Source: Bacteroidota bacterium (GTDB lineage Bacteria; Bacteroidota; Bacteroidia; NS11-12g; UBA955). From it: 64,000 nucleotides of DNA. The stretch spans positions 1 to 64,000 of the forward strand of contig CAUJCT010000033.1 in the NCBI GenBank assembly GCA_963169345.1. The letters run 5' to 3'. Shown one piece after another: positions 34,532-44,100 of the stretch (positions are counted from its first letter, which is position 1; every line of letters starts with the position of its first letter). The translations under genes and the position numbers were made by a program. The notes beneath the pieces were generated by a model. It was not told the origin of the DNA and did no database searches. It worked only from the letters and a program-made list of their open reading frames with translations.

Positions 34532-35748
34532 TAATTGAACTGTATGGCTTTAACGGGATCTATTCTGTTGACCAATCGCGCAGGTAAAAGCAAAGCAAGC
34601 ATACACAGCGCAACTGTTCCAATATTGACTGCAAGAACATGCTCCCATTTTAAACTGATAGGGACATAACTTAAATAATAAGTTTCCTGTTCCAATGTCA
34701 ATAATTTATAATGGTCTTGCAACAAACACAAACCTATACCAAACAGGTTGCCAAACAGCAATCCCAGAAACAAGATATAGGCCGCGTGATTCAGAAAAAT
34801 TCGTTTGATGAGGGCACTATTGCTGCCAAGTGCTTTCAATATGCCTATCATATTGGTCCTTTCAATAATCAGTATCAATAGTGCAGTAGTCATATTGATG
34901 CAGGCTACAATGATCATCAATGTCAGAATAATCACAATGTTCTGATCGAGATATCCCAGCCAGTCAAAAATCTGAGGATTGAGCTGAACCAGGCTCTCTG
35001 CATGTAATTCCTGCGGTAAATTGCGGTTGAGAATTTTATTGATTTCGTTTAACTGTTTGAAATCATTTGTAATGAGTTCGTAGTGTGTAATTTCAGGCTT
35101 CTTCTTTGCAAAAATTCTCTGCATTTCTCTCAGACTACCAATGATAAATACCTGATCATTTTCTTCCAGTCCGGTTTCATAGATACCAGTGATGGTGCAG
35201 GGAATGACTCTAACTGGTTCGTTAATAAAATACACTCTGGCAATATCTCCTGTATCCAAAGTCATTTTATCTGCAATCGCTTTTGAAATAAGAATTTCTC
35301 GTTTTCTCAGACTATCTCCAACCGCTGGCAACTGTCCTTTGATTAAATGTTTTTTGAGATATGAGAAATTGTAAGTTTCATCTACTCCTTTAAATACAAT
35401 ACCTTCCAGTTCCTCATTCGCTTTTATAATGCCCGGCCTTGAAATCGCAGGATAGATAGCTTTTACGCCTTTTTGTTTCAGAATGGATTTTTTTAAAGCA
35501 GCAGAATCATTGAACTGAACATAATCAAAATTACCGCTTGTGCCTGTTGAATGTATTTCGATATGGCCGCCAAACCCTATTACCTTATCCGTTATTTTTT
35601 CTTTGTAACCAACAACAATTGCAATGGCAACAATCATTACTGCTACGCTTAAACCGGCACCAAACCAGGCTAACCTGATGATAAGAGAAGCAAAGGATCG
35701 AAATTTTCCTAATGCCAGTCTTTGGGCTATAAACAAACTCAAGCGCAT
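34531..35748 (-). CDS. LolC/LolE-type ABC transporter permease
   Basis: 405 residues with four membrane segments: one near 20-45 and three in the C-terminal third (about 265-295, 315-340, 370-395), separated by a large periplasmic MacB-like domain. The FASLIIRLAWFGAGLSVAVM opening and ERTNMIGILKALGSNSALIKRIFL coupling helix match the lipoprotein-releasing LolCE family, which extracts lipoproteins from the inner membrane. No LolD ATPase is adjacent, as usual for the split arrangement in Bacteroidota. Confidence 0.82.
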   Translation of the reverse strand: MRLSLFIAQRLALGKFRSFASLIIRLAWFGAGLSVAVMIVAIAIVVGYKEKITDKVIGFGGHIEIHSTGTSGNFDYVQFNDSAALKKSILKQKGVKAIYPAISRPGIIKANEELEGIVFKGVDETYNFSYLKKHLIKGQLPAVGDSLRKREILISKAIADKMTLDTGDIARVYFINEPVRVIPCTITGIYETGLEENDQVFIIGSLREMQRIFAKKKPEITHYELITNDFKQLNEINKILNRNLPQELHAESLVQLNPQIFDWLGYLDQNIVIILTLMIIVACINMTTALLILIIERTNMIGILKALGSNSALIKRIFLNHAAYILFLGLLFGNLFGIGLCLLQDHYKLLTLEQETYYLSYVPISLKWEHVLAVNIGTVALCMLALLLPARLVNRIDPVKAIQFN

Positions 35749-35832
35749 GAAGCTGCGAAATTAAGTATAAGAATTTACAAAAGGATTAAAAAGATAGCAC
35801 CTCTTCAGGTCGCTTAACAATGACTCAAAACC

Positions 35833-36945
35833 TTAGTATTTTCTACCTTTCCAGGTGGTGTTTCTGTTGGTAAGAAAATAAATGGATGTGAGTGGTATCA
35901 TGAAGAACAGATATAATTCATAAGTCAAAACTGCTATCGGGTGTTCTACTTGCAAACTGAGTTTCTTATTGATACTTAACAATTGAAACAGTTGCACAAA
36001 GTCCTTAACTAACAAAAGTATCAGGGACAGTTTCCAGTTCATCAGAAACAAAACCGGCATGGCAAAATACCAGGCTCCAAAAATGAACATGATGACGTGA
36101 TAATAAAACGGAAGTTCCCAGCCACCGGTCAGCCATCTTTTTCTTTGTTTTAAAATAGCCTTTATAGTGTCTAGTGGTTTCGAATACACCATGGTTTCAT
36201 TGTTCAGTCTTTGAGACGTTTTAAATCCTTTGTTTTTAAATGCTTTAAAAAGAGCATAATCTTCAGTTATTGAAAATGGTATGGATTCGTAACCTCCAAC
36301 TGCATTATAAGCTTTTGCCGAAATCCCCATATTATTTCCTACTACAGTTAAGTTGCGGCCAATAGATGCAAATGAATGGATGATACCCATAAAATACAAC
36401 CAATCTACCTGTTGATATTTGTCCAACATGTATTCGGCTTGAATATTGGTAGTTCCTCCTACCATATCTACTTGATCGTTAACCATAGTACTTACCATTG
36501 CTTTAGCCCATTGTGGTCCAACTACAATATCAGCATCAGTTATCAGATAATATTCGCCTTTTGCCGCTCTTGCCAAGGTAGCCAAAACTCTGGCTTTGCC
36601 TTTGGTCCCCTGATGCTCTGAACCACTTAGGTTTATCAATCTGAACTTAGGTTTATTGCGAATAAAATTCTCTACGAGCATCTGTGTGTAATCAGTGCTC
36701 TGATCGTTGCCAATAATGATTTCTATCCTGTCCTCCGGATAGTCGAGCTGATTGAGCGCATTAAGGCAATCTACTATGTTTTTGGCTTCATTCCTCGCTG
36801 CAACCAATATGGAAACAGTCGGAAGATTATCCACTATATTAACTTCTCTTTTTTTGAGTTTACTCAGGATGAGGAGATAAATAAGCTGAATAAGCAGATA
36901 AATTGAGCATAATGTGAAGGCCGTTATGAAAATAAAGTGTTGCAT
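35833..36945 (-). CDS. Membrane glycosyltransferase, family 2
   Basis: 370 residues. One N-terminal membrane segment (about 5-27) and two C-terminal ones (about 285-305 and 335-355) flank a cytosolic GT-A domain: VSILVAARNEAKNI, IIGNDQSTDYT, LITDADIVVG (DxD) and KQRKRWLTGGWE (Q/RxxRW). These are the marks of processive or envelope-polysaccharide glycosyltransferases. It overlaps the deacetylase gene by 22 bases, so the two probably make and trim the same glycan. The sugar cannot be told from the sequence. Confidence 0.85.
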   Translation of the reverse strand: MQHFIFITAFTLCSIYLLIQLIYLLILSKLKKREVNIVDNLPTVSILVAARNEAKNIVDCLNALNQLDYPEDRIEIIIGNDQSTDYTQMLVENFIRNKPKFRLINLSGSEHQGTKGKARVLATLARAAKGEYYLITDADIVVGPQWAKAMVSTMVNDQVDMVGGTTNIQAEYMLDKYQQVDWLYFMGIIHSFASIGRNLTVVGNNMGISAKAYNAVGGYESIPFSITEDYALFKAFKNKGFKTSQRLNNETMVYSKPLDTIKAILKQRKRWLTGGWELPFYYHVIMFIFGAWYFAMPVLFLMNWKLSLILLLVKDFVQLFQLLSINKKLSLQVEHPIAVLTYELYLFFMIPLTSIYFLTNRNTTWKGRKY

Positions 36946-37541
36946 GTATATCCATTTTGATTCAGAAATTCTAAATAAGGAGGGAGCAAGAATTTAAGGT
37001 TCTGCTCGGCCTTTTCCGAATCATGGAAGACAATGATAGAACCATTTGTGGTGTTCTTCATTAATCCCTCCAGTGCTTTCTGCCGGTTTAGTTTTTGGTC
37101 GAAATCACAGGATAGTAAATTCCACATGATAATCTCGTAGTTTTTTTCAATTGCTTTGCTTTGGCGTCTGCTGATTCTTCCGTATGGTGGACGAAATAAT
37201 TTACTCTCAACATACATCGAACATGTCTCTACATCCTTCAGGTATGTTTCAAATGGCGTATTCCATCCTTTTAAATGATGCATAGTATGATTGCCAAGTG
37301 CATGTCCTTTCATCTTTACTTTTTCAATCACTGCAGGGAACTTCCTGGCATTGTCACCAACACAAAAAAATGTTCCTTTCATACTGTACTTCTCCAGTTC
37401 ATTCATTACCCAGTCTGTAATTTCAGGATGTGGCCCATCATCAAATGTTAAATACACTTTTCGCTGGTCCGTCTCTTTTCGCCACGTCTTTCCCGGAAAC
37501 ATTTTTTGAAACCATACTGGAATCTTTTGATACCAAAGCAT
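36924..37541 (-). CDS. Polysaccharide deacetylase (NodB family, CE4)
   Basis: 205 residues. Metal-dependent removal of N-acetyl groups from GlcNAc polymers. The CE4 motifs are present: TFDDGPHPEITD (motif 1 with the catalytic Asp pair), GNHTMHH (motif 2, zinc His), FRPPYGR (motif 3) and a C-terminal SIIVFHDS (motif 5). A short hydrophobic N-terminus does not form a clear signal peptide, so the enzyme may be cytosolic or membrane-associated. It is the first gene of the pair with the glycosyltransferase and has its own promoter box. Confidence 0.9.
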   Translation of the reverse strand: MLWYQKIPVWFQKMFPGKTWRKETDQRKVYLTFDDGPHPEITDWVMNELEKYSMKGTFFCVGDNARKFPAVIEKVKMKGHALGNHTMHHLKGWNTPFETYLKDVETCSMYVESKLFRPPYGRISRRQSKAIEKNYEIIMWNLLSCDFDQKLNRQKALEGLMKNTTNGSIIVFHDSEKAEQNLKFLLPPYLEFLNQNGYTCNTLFS

Positions 37542-37546
37542 TGTTG

Positions 37547-37554
37547 CAAATATA
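37547..37554 (-). promoter_or_regulatory. Candidate -7 box for the deacetylase-glycosyltransferase pair (TATATTTG)
   Basis: Exact TAnnTTTG match 5 bases before the ATG at 37541. Confidence 0.45.
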
Positions 37555-37744
37555 GGAGTTAGTCACATTTCAGCAACTCGATGGCAATGACTTAATCATT
37601 TAATAATACATCATTTACATTGTTAATTTCTGCATTATCAATCACTTTCTATTGCTATATTTTCTATAGCATTTTAATCGAATAATGACTTTTTATTCAA
37701 ATATTTGGCGTATGTATTAAAAAATCAAGGATATACGATTAATA

Positions 37745-37801
37745 TTTAAAGTTTCAAACTTTAAACACAGGCTTCCGACTCTCTTAATTGTTTAAACAAT
37801 T
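37745..37801. promoter_or_regulatory. Two perfect palindromes in divergent spacer
   Basis: TTTAAAGTTT-C-AAACTTTAAA at 37745-37765 (10-base arms) and AATTGTTTAAACAATT at 37786-37801 (8-base arms, extendable). They may be operator sites for the flanking genes or RNA hairpins. Confidence 0.5.
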
Positions 37802-37900
37802 GAGGTGTATTTTTAATTGTTCACTCGTTTATTACTGTCTAATAACATTTTGATAACCCAAAAAAAATGTTTTGGAAATGACTCCCATTTTAACTGAATT

Positions 37901-37908
37901 TATTTTTG
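37901..37908 (+). promoter_or_regulatory. Candidate -7 box for the 37913 lipoprotein gene (TATTTTTG)
   Basis: Exact TAnnTTTG match 4 bases before the ATG. Confidence 0.45.
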
Positions 37909-37912
37909 CAAA

Positions 37913-38533
37913 ATGAAAAATATATGGATTGCTTTGATTCTTTTCTTTGTTTTACAAGCTTGCAACAACAATAAAACTACTAAAGAACAAAGCAGTTGGC
38001 AATCCGATTCATTGGCTATGTCCGAAAAATACCGCCCAGCCTTATATAAACTGGATTCCGGCGCTCTTATCGATACTCTGTTGCCATTTTTTGCAAAATT
38101 GCATGACAGTATCCCATTTGCCAAACGATTTGATACCGTTTACAGGCATTTTATGAATGTTCATAAAGTTGAGCGAGACTATAAATTGCTATACTTTACA
38201 AAGGCAAAAGATGGGTACAATTATATCATGATATCAAGACTGGAGCCCAGTATTAAAAGCGATAAATACTCCAGCCTTTGTGCCCGTTACAAGAATAACA
38301 TAAATGGAGCTATTGACACCTCAAGCTTCGAAGAAGTATTCTGGACATGGAAAATGAAATGGCCTGAATTAATGAAAAAAAGTGCCTTGTTATTTAGAAC
38401 TTTGATTGAAAAAGGCTCAGTTGAAGCGTATTTGCCTGAAAATTCAGAGGAAGAATATATCATGTTTCCGGATGTCAACAGTCATTATGATGTGGTTGAT
38501 AAGACCTGGAAGCCTAGAGCTGTAAAGAACTAA
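37913..38533 (+). CDS. Unknown lipoprotein
   Basis: 206 residues. Leader ends VLQAC, a lipobox with Cys17, followed by Asn/Lys-rich linker NNNKTTKEQSS. The mature domain has regularly spaced aromatic and acidic residues (MSEKYRPALYKLDSGALIDTL, FWTWKMKWPELM) without a recognised family. Monocistronic; the next gene, a UDP-sugar dehydrogenase, has its own promoter box. Confidence 0.65.
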   Translation: MKNIWIALILFFVLQACNNNKTTKEQSSWQSDSLAMSEKYRPALYKLDSGALIDTLLPFFAKLHDSIPFAKRFDTVYRHFMNVHKVERDYKLLYFTKAKDGYNYIMISRLEPSIKSDKYSSLCARYKNNINGAIDTSSFEEVFWTWKMKWPELMKKSALLFRTLIEKGSVEAYLPENSEEEYIMFPDVNSHYDVVDKTWKPRAVKN

Positions 38534-38607
38534 ATCGGTTTGAACCAAATGTTGACAAGGGTGTTATAACCCATTCCGGGCTTTTTCATTTTTTTAAGCA
38601 ATTCCCT

Positions 38608-38615
38608 TAATTTTG
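38608..38615 (+). promoter_or_regulatory. Candidate -7 box of the UDP-sugar dehydrogenase promoter (TAATTTTG)
   Basis: Exact TAnnTTTG match 28 bases before the ATG at 38644. Confidence 0.5.
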
Positions 38616-38643
38616 CCAACTTTATAATCAATCACATTATTCA

Positions 38644-39939
38644 ATGGGAATATTCAATGACATTCAAAGTGGTGAAAAGTCGATTGCAGTAATCGGTTTA
38701 GGTTATGTCGGTCTGCCACTTGCACTGGAATTTGCAAGAAAGTATAAGGTAGTCGGATTCGATATCAATCCTAAAAGGGTAGATATGCTTAACAGACATG
38801 AAGACCCTAGTAAGGAAGTACCTGCTTCTGAATTTCAAGGTTGCAATATCAAGTTTTCACATTTGCTGGATGATATCCGTTCCTGCAACTTTTATATAGT
38901 AGCTGTGCCTACTCCTATAGATGAAGCCAAAAATCCTGATCTTAAACCTTTGATTGGTGCCTCTAAAACTGTTGGACAGGTGCTGAAAAAAGGTGATTAT
39001 GTCGTTTTTGAATCAACAGTCTATCCTGGTTGTACCGAGGAAGATTGTATTCCTGTGATGGAAAAGGAAAGTGGATTGAAATTCAACGTCGATTTTAAAG
39101 TAGGTTATTCCCCTGAAAGAATTAACCCTGGTGATAAAGTCAATACGCTTACCAAAATTCTAAAAATAGTTTCCGGCAGTGACAGCGAAAGTCTGGAAGA
39201 AATTGCCGCTCTTTATGGTTCTATCATAACAGCGGGCATTCATAAAGCACCTACTCTTAAAGTAGCTGAAGCTGCAAAGATTATTGAAAATACTCAGCGC
39301 GATTTGAATATCTCCCTGATGAATGAACTGAGTCTGATTTTTGATAAAATGAACATCAATACTTTTGATGTAATTGAAGCGGCAGGTACCAAATGGAATT
39401 TCCTTAAATTCAGTCCGGGTTTGGTTGGTGGTCACTGTATTGGTGTCGACCCATATTATCTTACCTATAAAGCAACTGAATTGGGATTGCATCCCCGTGT
39501 AATTGCAGCAGGCCGTTTTACCAATGATATGATGGGTGCTCACATTGCAAAAATTGCCATCAAAAAACTCATCAGTAACGATAAGAAAATTAAAGGAGCA
39601 AAAATCTTAATACTAGGTGCAACCTTTAAAGAGGATGTGGCAGATATCAGAAACTCTAAAATTGTAGATATCGTTAAAGAACTTCAAAGCTACAGTGTGG
39701 ATGTTGAAGTGGTAGACCCAAGAGCCGATGCTGAAGAAGTATTTGAAGAATACGGCTTTCATCTTGCCAAATCAATTGGCTCAGGTTACGATGGTGTTAT
39801 CGTAGCTGTAAGTCATAAAGAATACAAAGATCTGAACGAAGCTTACTTCAGTTCAATTTGTAATACTAAATCTTTTGTGCTCGATCTGAAAGGCTTGTAC
39901 AGAGGTAGTTTCAAGACTATGGAATACTGGAGTCTTTAA
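38644..39939 (+). CDS. UDP-N-acetyl-hexosamine dehydrogenase (TviB/WbpA type)
   Basis: 431 residues. NAD-dependent oxidation of C6 of a UDP-sugar to the uronic acid for capsule or O-antigen. Rossmann motif IAVIGLGYVGLPLALEFA, the substrate-domain ESTVYPGCTEE and the catalytic Cys in GLVGGHCIGVDPYYLTYKA are visible. The length and the VDPYYLTYKA form favour the UDP-GalNAc/GlcNAc dehydrogenases (TviB, WbpA, WecC) over UDP-glucose dehydrogenase. No other O-antigen genes are beside it. Confidence 0.87.
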   Translation: MGIFNDIQSGEKSIAVIGLGYVGLPLALEFARKYKVVGFDINPKRVDMLNRHEDPSKEVPASEFQGCNIKFSHLLDDIRSCNFYIVAVPTPIDEAKNPDLKPLIGASKTVGQVLKKGDYVVFESTVYPGCTEEDCIPVMEKESGLKFNVDFKVGYSPERINPGDKVNTLTKILKIVSGSDSESLEEIAALYGSIITAGIHKAPTLKVAEAAKIIENTQRDLNISLMNELSLIFDKMNINTFDVIEAAGTKWNFLKFSPGLVGGHCIGVDPYYLTYKATELGLHPRVIAAGRFTNDMMGAHIAKIAIKKLISNDKKIKGAKILILGATFKEDVADIRNSKIVDIVKELQSYSVDVEVVDPRADAEEVFEEYGFHLAKSIGSGYDGVIVAVSHKEYKDLNEAYFSSICNTKSFVLDLKGLYRGSFKTMEYWSL

Positions 39940-39975
39940 TGACTTCTGAATGTTCTTCACGCTAACGACTGCCTG

Positions 39976-40006
39976 AACCTGAAAAGGTTTAAATCATTTT
40001 TTTCTA
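39976..40006 (+). terminator. Possible weak terminator after the dehydrogenase gene
   Basis: AACCT-GAAA-AGGTT (39976-39989), a 5 bp stem with a GNRA-type loop, then AAATCA and a T run. The short stem makes it uncertain. Confidence 0.4.
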
Positions 40007-40052
40007 TTCTACTATTGTTACAACAAATGCGATTTTATTGAAGCTAAATCGC

Positions 40053-40060
40053 TAGATTTG
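40053..40060 (+). promoter_or_regulatory. Candidate -7 box of the RND efflux operon (TAGATTTG)
   Basis: Exact TAnnTTTG match about 53 bases before the ATG of the adaptor gene at 40114. Confidence 0.5.
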
Positions 40061-40113
40061 AACCCTTAATTGAAAACACCATTTGTTCGTTTTTTTATTT
40101 ATGTTTAAATCTA

Positions 40114-41151
40114 ATGTTTAAAAACTATTTTCTCTATTTATTAGCTCTCGCCACTGTAGCAGCCTCTTGCGGAAATAAGTCGGCAAAAAAAGAAGATAAA
40201 GGTAAATCATCAGGTCCGGTAGCTGTTGATGTTTCTATCGCTAAGGCTTCCGAACTTTCCAATATCGTTGAAGCTAATGGTACAGTATTAGCCCTCGACT
40301 TTGTGGAACTTAAATCGGAAGTGCCCGGAAGAATCGTATTCCTTAATATTAAAGAAGGTGCTCTGGTATCCGAAGGTACTGTTCTGGTAAAACTCAATGA
40401 TGAAGATCTTCAGGCTCAACTTCGCAAATACAACGCACAACTCGAACTGGCTAAGACAAATGAAAAAAGATTGCGTGCCTTACTGGATGTTAAAGGCTTA
40501 AACGTTGCTGAGTATGATCAGGCTGTCAATCAGGTTAATAATATAGAAGCAGATATCGCCTATACAAATGCCTTAATCAGAAAGACTGAAATTAAAGCGC
40601 CCTTCACCGGTGTTATTGGTCTCAGAAATGTAAGCAAAGGCGCCTTTGTTTCTTCTCAGGATATCATGGCAACCATGCAATCTGTCAATAGCATGAAGGT
40701 TGACTTTGTATTGCCTGAAACTTATTCAGGTAGTATTTACAATGGTTTAAAAGTCGAAGTTGTCAATGATGTTGGTAAAAAATACCCTGCAACTGTTATT
40801 GGTATCGAACCTCAGGTCAATACAGCGACAAGAAATATTAAAATCAGAGCAGTTGTTTCAGGTGATAATAAGGGTTTAAATCCAGGTGCTTTTGTACGCG
40901 TATTGTTTAATGAAGGTGAAACAAAAAAGCGTATAGTACTGCCAAGCAATTGTATCATTCCTGAAACCAGATTTAAAAAGGTTGCGGTCATTAAAAATGG
41001 TAAAGTTAAAATGACCAATGTAGAGACAGGCCTTAGAAAAGAGGCTTTTGTTGAAATTATTTCAGGTATTGAAGAGGGTGATACATTTGCCGTTAATGGA
41101 CTTTTGTATTTGAAACCGGATGCCGAGGTTATTATCAGAAACATTAAATAG
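40114..41151 (+). CDS. RND efflux periplasmic adaptor (membrane fusion) lipoprotein
   Basis: 345 residues. Lipobox VAASC (Cys19) anchors it to the inner membrane. Barrel-sandwich (biotinyl-like) halves ELKSEVPGRIVFLNIKEGALV and IKAPFTGVIGLRNVSKGAFV flank a short coiled-coil hairpin (LRKYNAQLELAKTNEKRL); beta-barrel and membrane-proximal domains follow. It links the RND pump to the outer-membrane channel encoded two genes on. The operon spacing is 8 bp to the pump gene. Confidence 0.92.
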   Translation: MFKNYFLYLLALATVAASCGNKSAKKEDKGKSSGPVAVDVSIAKASELSNIVEANGTVLALDFVELKSEVPGRIVFLNIKEGALVSEGTVLVKLNDEDLQAQLRKYNAQLELAKTNEKRLRALLDVKGLNVAEYDQAVNQVNNIEADIAYTNALIRKTEIKAPFTGVIGLRNVSKGAFVSSQDIMATMQSVNSMKVDFVLPETYSGSIYNGLKVEVVNDVGKKYPATVIGIEPQVNTATRNIKIRAVVSGDNKGLNPGAFVRVLFNEGETKKRIVLPSNCIIPETRFKKVAVIKNGKVKMTNVETGLRKEAFVEIISGIEEGDTFAVNGLLYLKPDAEVIIRNIK

Positions 41152-41159
41152 AACTAAAT

Positions 41160-44100
41160 ATGAGTATTTCAGAATTTAGTTTAAAACGTCCTGTATTTGC
41201 AATCGTATGCAGCATCATTATTCTGGTGTTTGGAGGTGTTGCATATAAATATCTCAGTCTGCGCGAATACCCGGCAATTGATCCGCCTAATATCAGTATA
41301 CGAACTAACTATACAGGTGCCAATGCCGATATCATAGAAAGCCAGATTACAGAACCAATCGAAAAAGCGGTTAATGGTATTCAGGGTATTCGAACCATCA
41401 CTTCTTCAAGTAATCAGGGTAGCAGTATTGTTACAGTAGAATTTAATCTGGATGTAGATTTAGATGCCGCAGCCAGTGATGTGAGAGATAAAGTTGCACA
41501 GGCTCAGAGACAATTACCTGCCGATATTGATGCTCCTCCTGTTGTTAGCAAAGCCGATGCAAGTGGCGATGTCATTATCATTCTGGCAGTGCAAAGCAGG
41601 GATAAAAGTATGCTCGAATTGAGTGACTTTGCTGAAAATGTTTTGCAGGAAAAATTTCAAACCATTCCGGATGTGGCCGGTGTCAATATCTTTGGATTGC
41701 GCCGATATGCGATGCGCCTGGATTACAAACCTGACAGAATGAATGCGTATGGCATTACTCTGAATGATATTAAGCAGGCTCTGGACAAAGAAAATATTGA
41801 ATTGCCGGGTGGTAAAATCTATGGGACCAATACCGAATTGGTAGTTAAAACTCAAGGCAGGTTAACCTCGGAAGAAGATTTCAGACAGTTAATTGTTCGC
41901 GAAGACCAGAATGGAATCGTGCGACTGGCCGATATTGCTGATGTCAGATTGGGCAGTGAGTCTGAAGAAATTGGTACCAGACTGAATGGCATCAATAACG
42001 TGGCTTGTGGTATTGCTCCTCAACCCGGAGCTAACTTTATTAATATATCCAACGAATTCTACAAACGTCTGGAAGAAATTAAAAAGCAAAAAGGTTTTGA
42101 GGATATTGAGTTTACAGTTGTTCTCGACAATACTAAAAATGTTAAGCGTGCTCTTGAAGAAGTCGAGGAAACACTGATAATAGCTTTGATATTGGTTGTA
42201 CTTGTTGTGTTTCTGTTTTTCAGAAACTGGAGCATTGCTTTTCGTCCGCTAATCGATATTCCGGTGTCTTTGGTTGGAGCCTTCTTTATCATGTATGTCG
42301 CGGGTTTCAGTATCAATGTGCTCACCTTGCTGGCAATTGTTCTTGCTACCGGTTTGGTGGTCGACGACGGGATTGTTGTTACAGAAAATATTTTCAGGAA
42401 ACTGGAAGAAGGGATGGATATAAAACAAGCAGCCAGGGAAGGGTCCAGGGAAATTGTGTTTGCCGTTATAAGTACTTCCATTACCCTAGCTGTTGTATTT
42501 CTGCCTATCATTTTCATTCAGGGATTCGTAGGAAGTCTGTTCCGGGAGTTTGGAATTGTGATAGCCGGGGCAGTATTAATATCTGCATTTGTATCGCTTA
42601 CTCTAACGCCGGTGTTAAATGTCATGCTCAACAGAAGAAACAGTAAACCTTCCTGGTTCTATACTAAAACTGAACCTTTCTTCGAAGGTTTGGAAAATGG
42701 TTATAGGAGTATGCTGAGCCGGTTCATGAAGTTGAAATGGACTTCATGGGGCATATTGGCAGTTTGTGCTGTTGCTATTGTGTTTCTGTTTAAAAATATT
42801 CAGTCTGAACTGGCGCCTATGGAAGATAAAAGTCAGTTTAGATTCAATGCAACTGCTCCTGAAGGTACTTCATTTGACTATATGGATAATTTCACTCAGG
42901 AACTTGGTAAGTTTTTCTATGATAGCATTCCTGAGCGTGATTTTGTTTTTGCTGCTACAAACGTATCATTTGGAAATGGATCCACTAATTCTGCATTTGG
43001 TAGAATAGTACTTTCTGATCCTGATACCAGAACATTAACTCAGGAGCAAATTGTTAACGATGCTAATGCTAAACTGATGCGTTTCAATGATAGCAGAGTG
43101 TTTTTAGTTCAGGAACAGACCATCAGTGTTGGTTTCGGTTCAAGAGGTTCACTTCCGGTTCAGTTTGTTTTGCAAACTCAAAATTTTGATAAGCTCAAAG
43201 AAGTCATGCCTAAATTTTTAGCTGAAGCCCGTAAGGATAAAACTTTTCAAATGGTGGATGCTAATCTGAAATTTAATAAACCTGAACTTGAAGTGAGTAT
43301 TGATAGAATAAAAGCAAAAGACCTGGGTCTGAGTGTTGAGGATGTCGCTGTTACGCTTCAATCGGCTTTAAGCGGAGGGCGTTTGGGTTACTTTATAATG
43401 AATGGTAAACAATATCAGGTTGTTGGTCAGATGGTGCGAAATGACAGGGACGATCCGGGAGATTTGAATGAGTATTATGTCAGAAACAACAGAGGTGAAA
43501 TGATTCAATTGAGCAATGTGATTAAAATCAACGAGAACAGCAACCCGCCTCAATTGTATCACTACAACCGATTCAAGTCTGCAACAATTTCAGCTTCTCT
43601 GGCTCCTGGTATGACAATTGGCGATGGTGTTAAAGCAATGGAGAAAATTGCAGATAAAGTTCTGGACGGAGATTTTCAAACTTCTTTAAGTGGACCTTCG
43701 CGTGACTTTGCAGAGTCGTCTTCCAATACTTCCTTTGCATTTGTCCTGGCTTTAGTTCTGATTTACCTGGTGCTTTCTGCACAATTCGAAAGTTTCATAG
43801 ACCCGCTAACCATTATGATTACAGTACCTCTGGCTTTGACAGGCGCTCTGCTCAGTTTGTGGTTAACAGGAAATACCATCAATATTTTCTCACAAATTGG
43901 TATGATTATGCTCGTGGGGCTTGTGACTAAAAACGGGATTCTAATCGTTGAATTTGCCAATCAAAAACGAGAACAGGGTATTGATAAGTACAAGGCTATT
44001 ATGGATGCTTCAGTTCAAAGGATGCGACCAATCCTGATGACAAGTCTGGCAACTGCTTTAGGCGCTTTGCCAATTGCTCTCTCTCTAGGAGCTGCGGCAA

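Larger units (their letters stand above)
37542..37912. other. 371 bp divergent intergenic region with three palindromes
   Basis: AT-rich region between divergent genes. It holds a hairpin TGCTATA/TATAGCA (37653-37671), a 21 bp palindrome of TTTAAAGTTT around C (37745-37765) and AATTGTTTAAACAATT (37786-37801). No coding frame, tRNA or known riboswitch was recognised. Confidence 0.6.

Noticed and set aside
39160..39543. 127-codon frame antisense to the UDP-sugar dehydrogenase
   Set aside because: Lies fully inside a gene with intact catalytic motifs; no independent signals.
42059..42517. 152-codon frame antisense to the RND pump gene
   Set aside because: Shadow of a strongly supported coding sequence; composition (Ser/Thr/Ile-rich) is typical of antisense frames.
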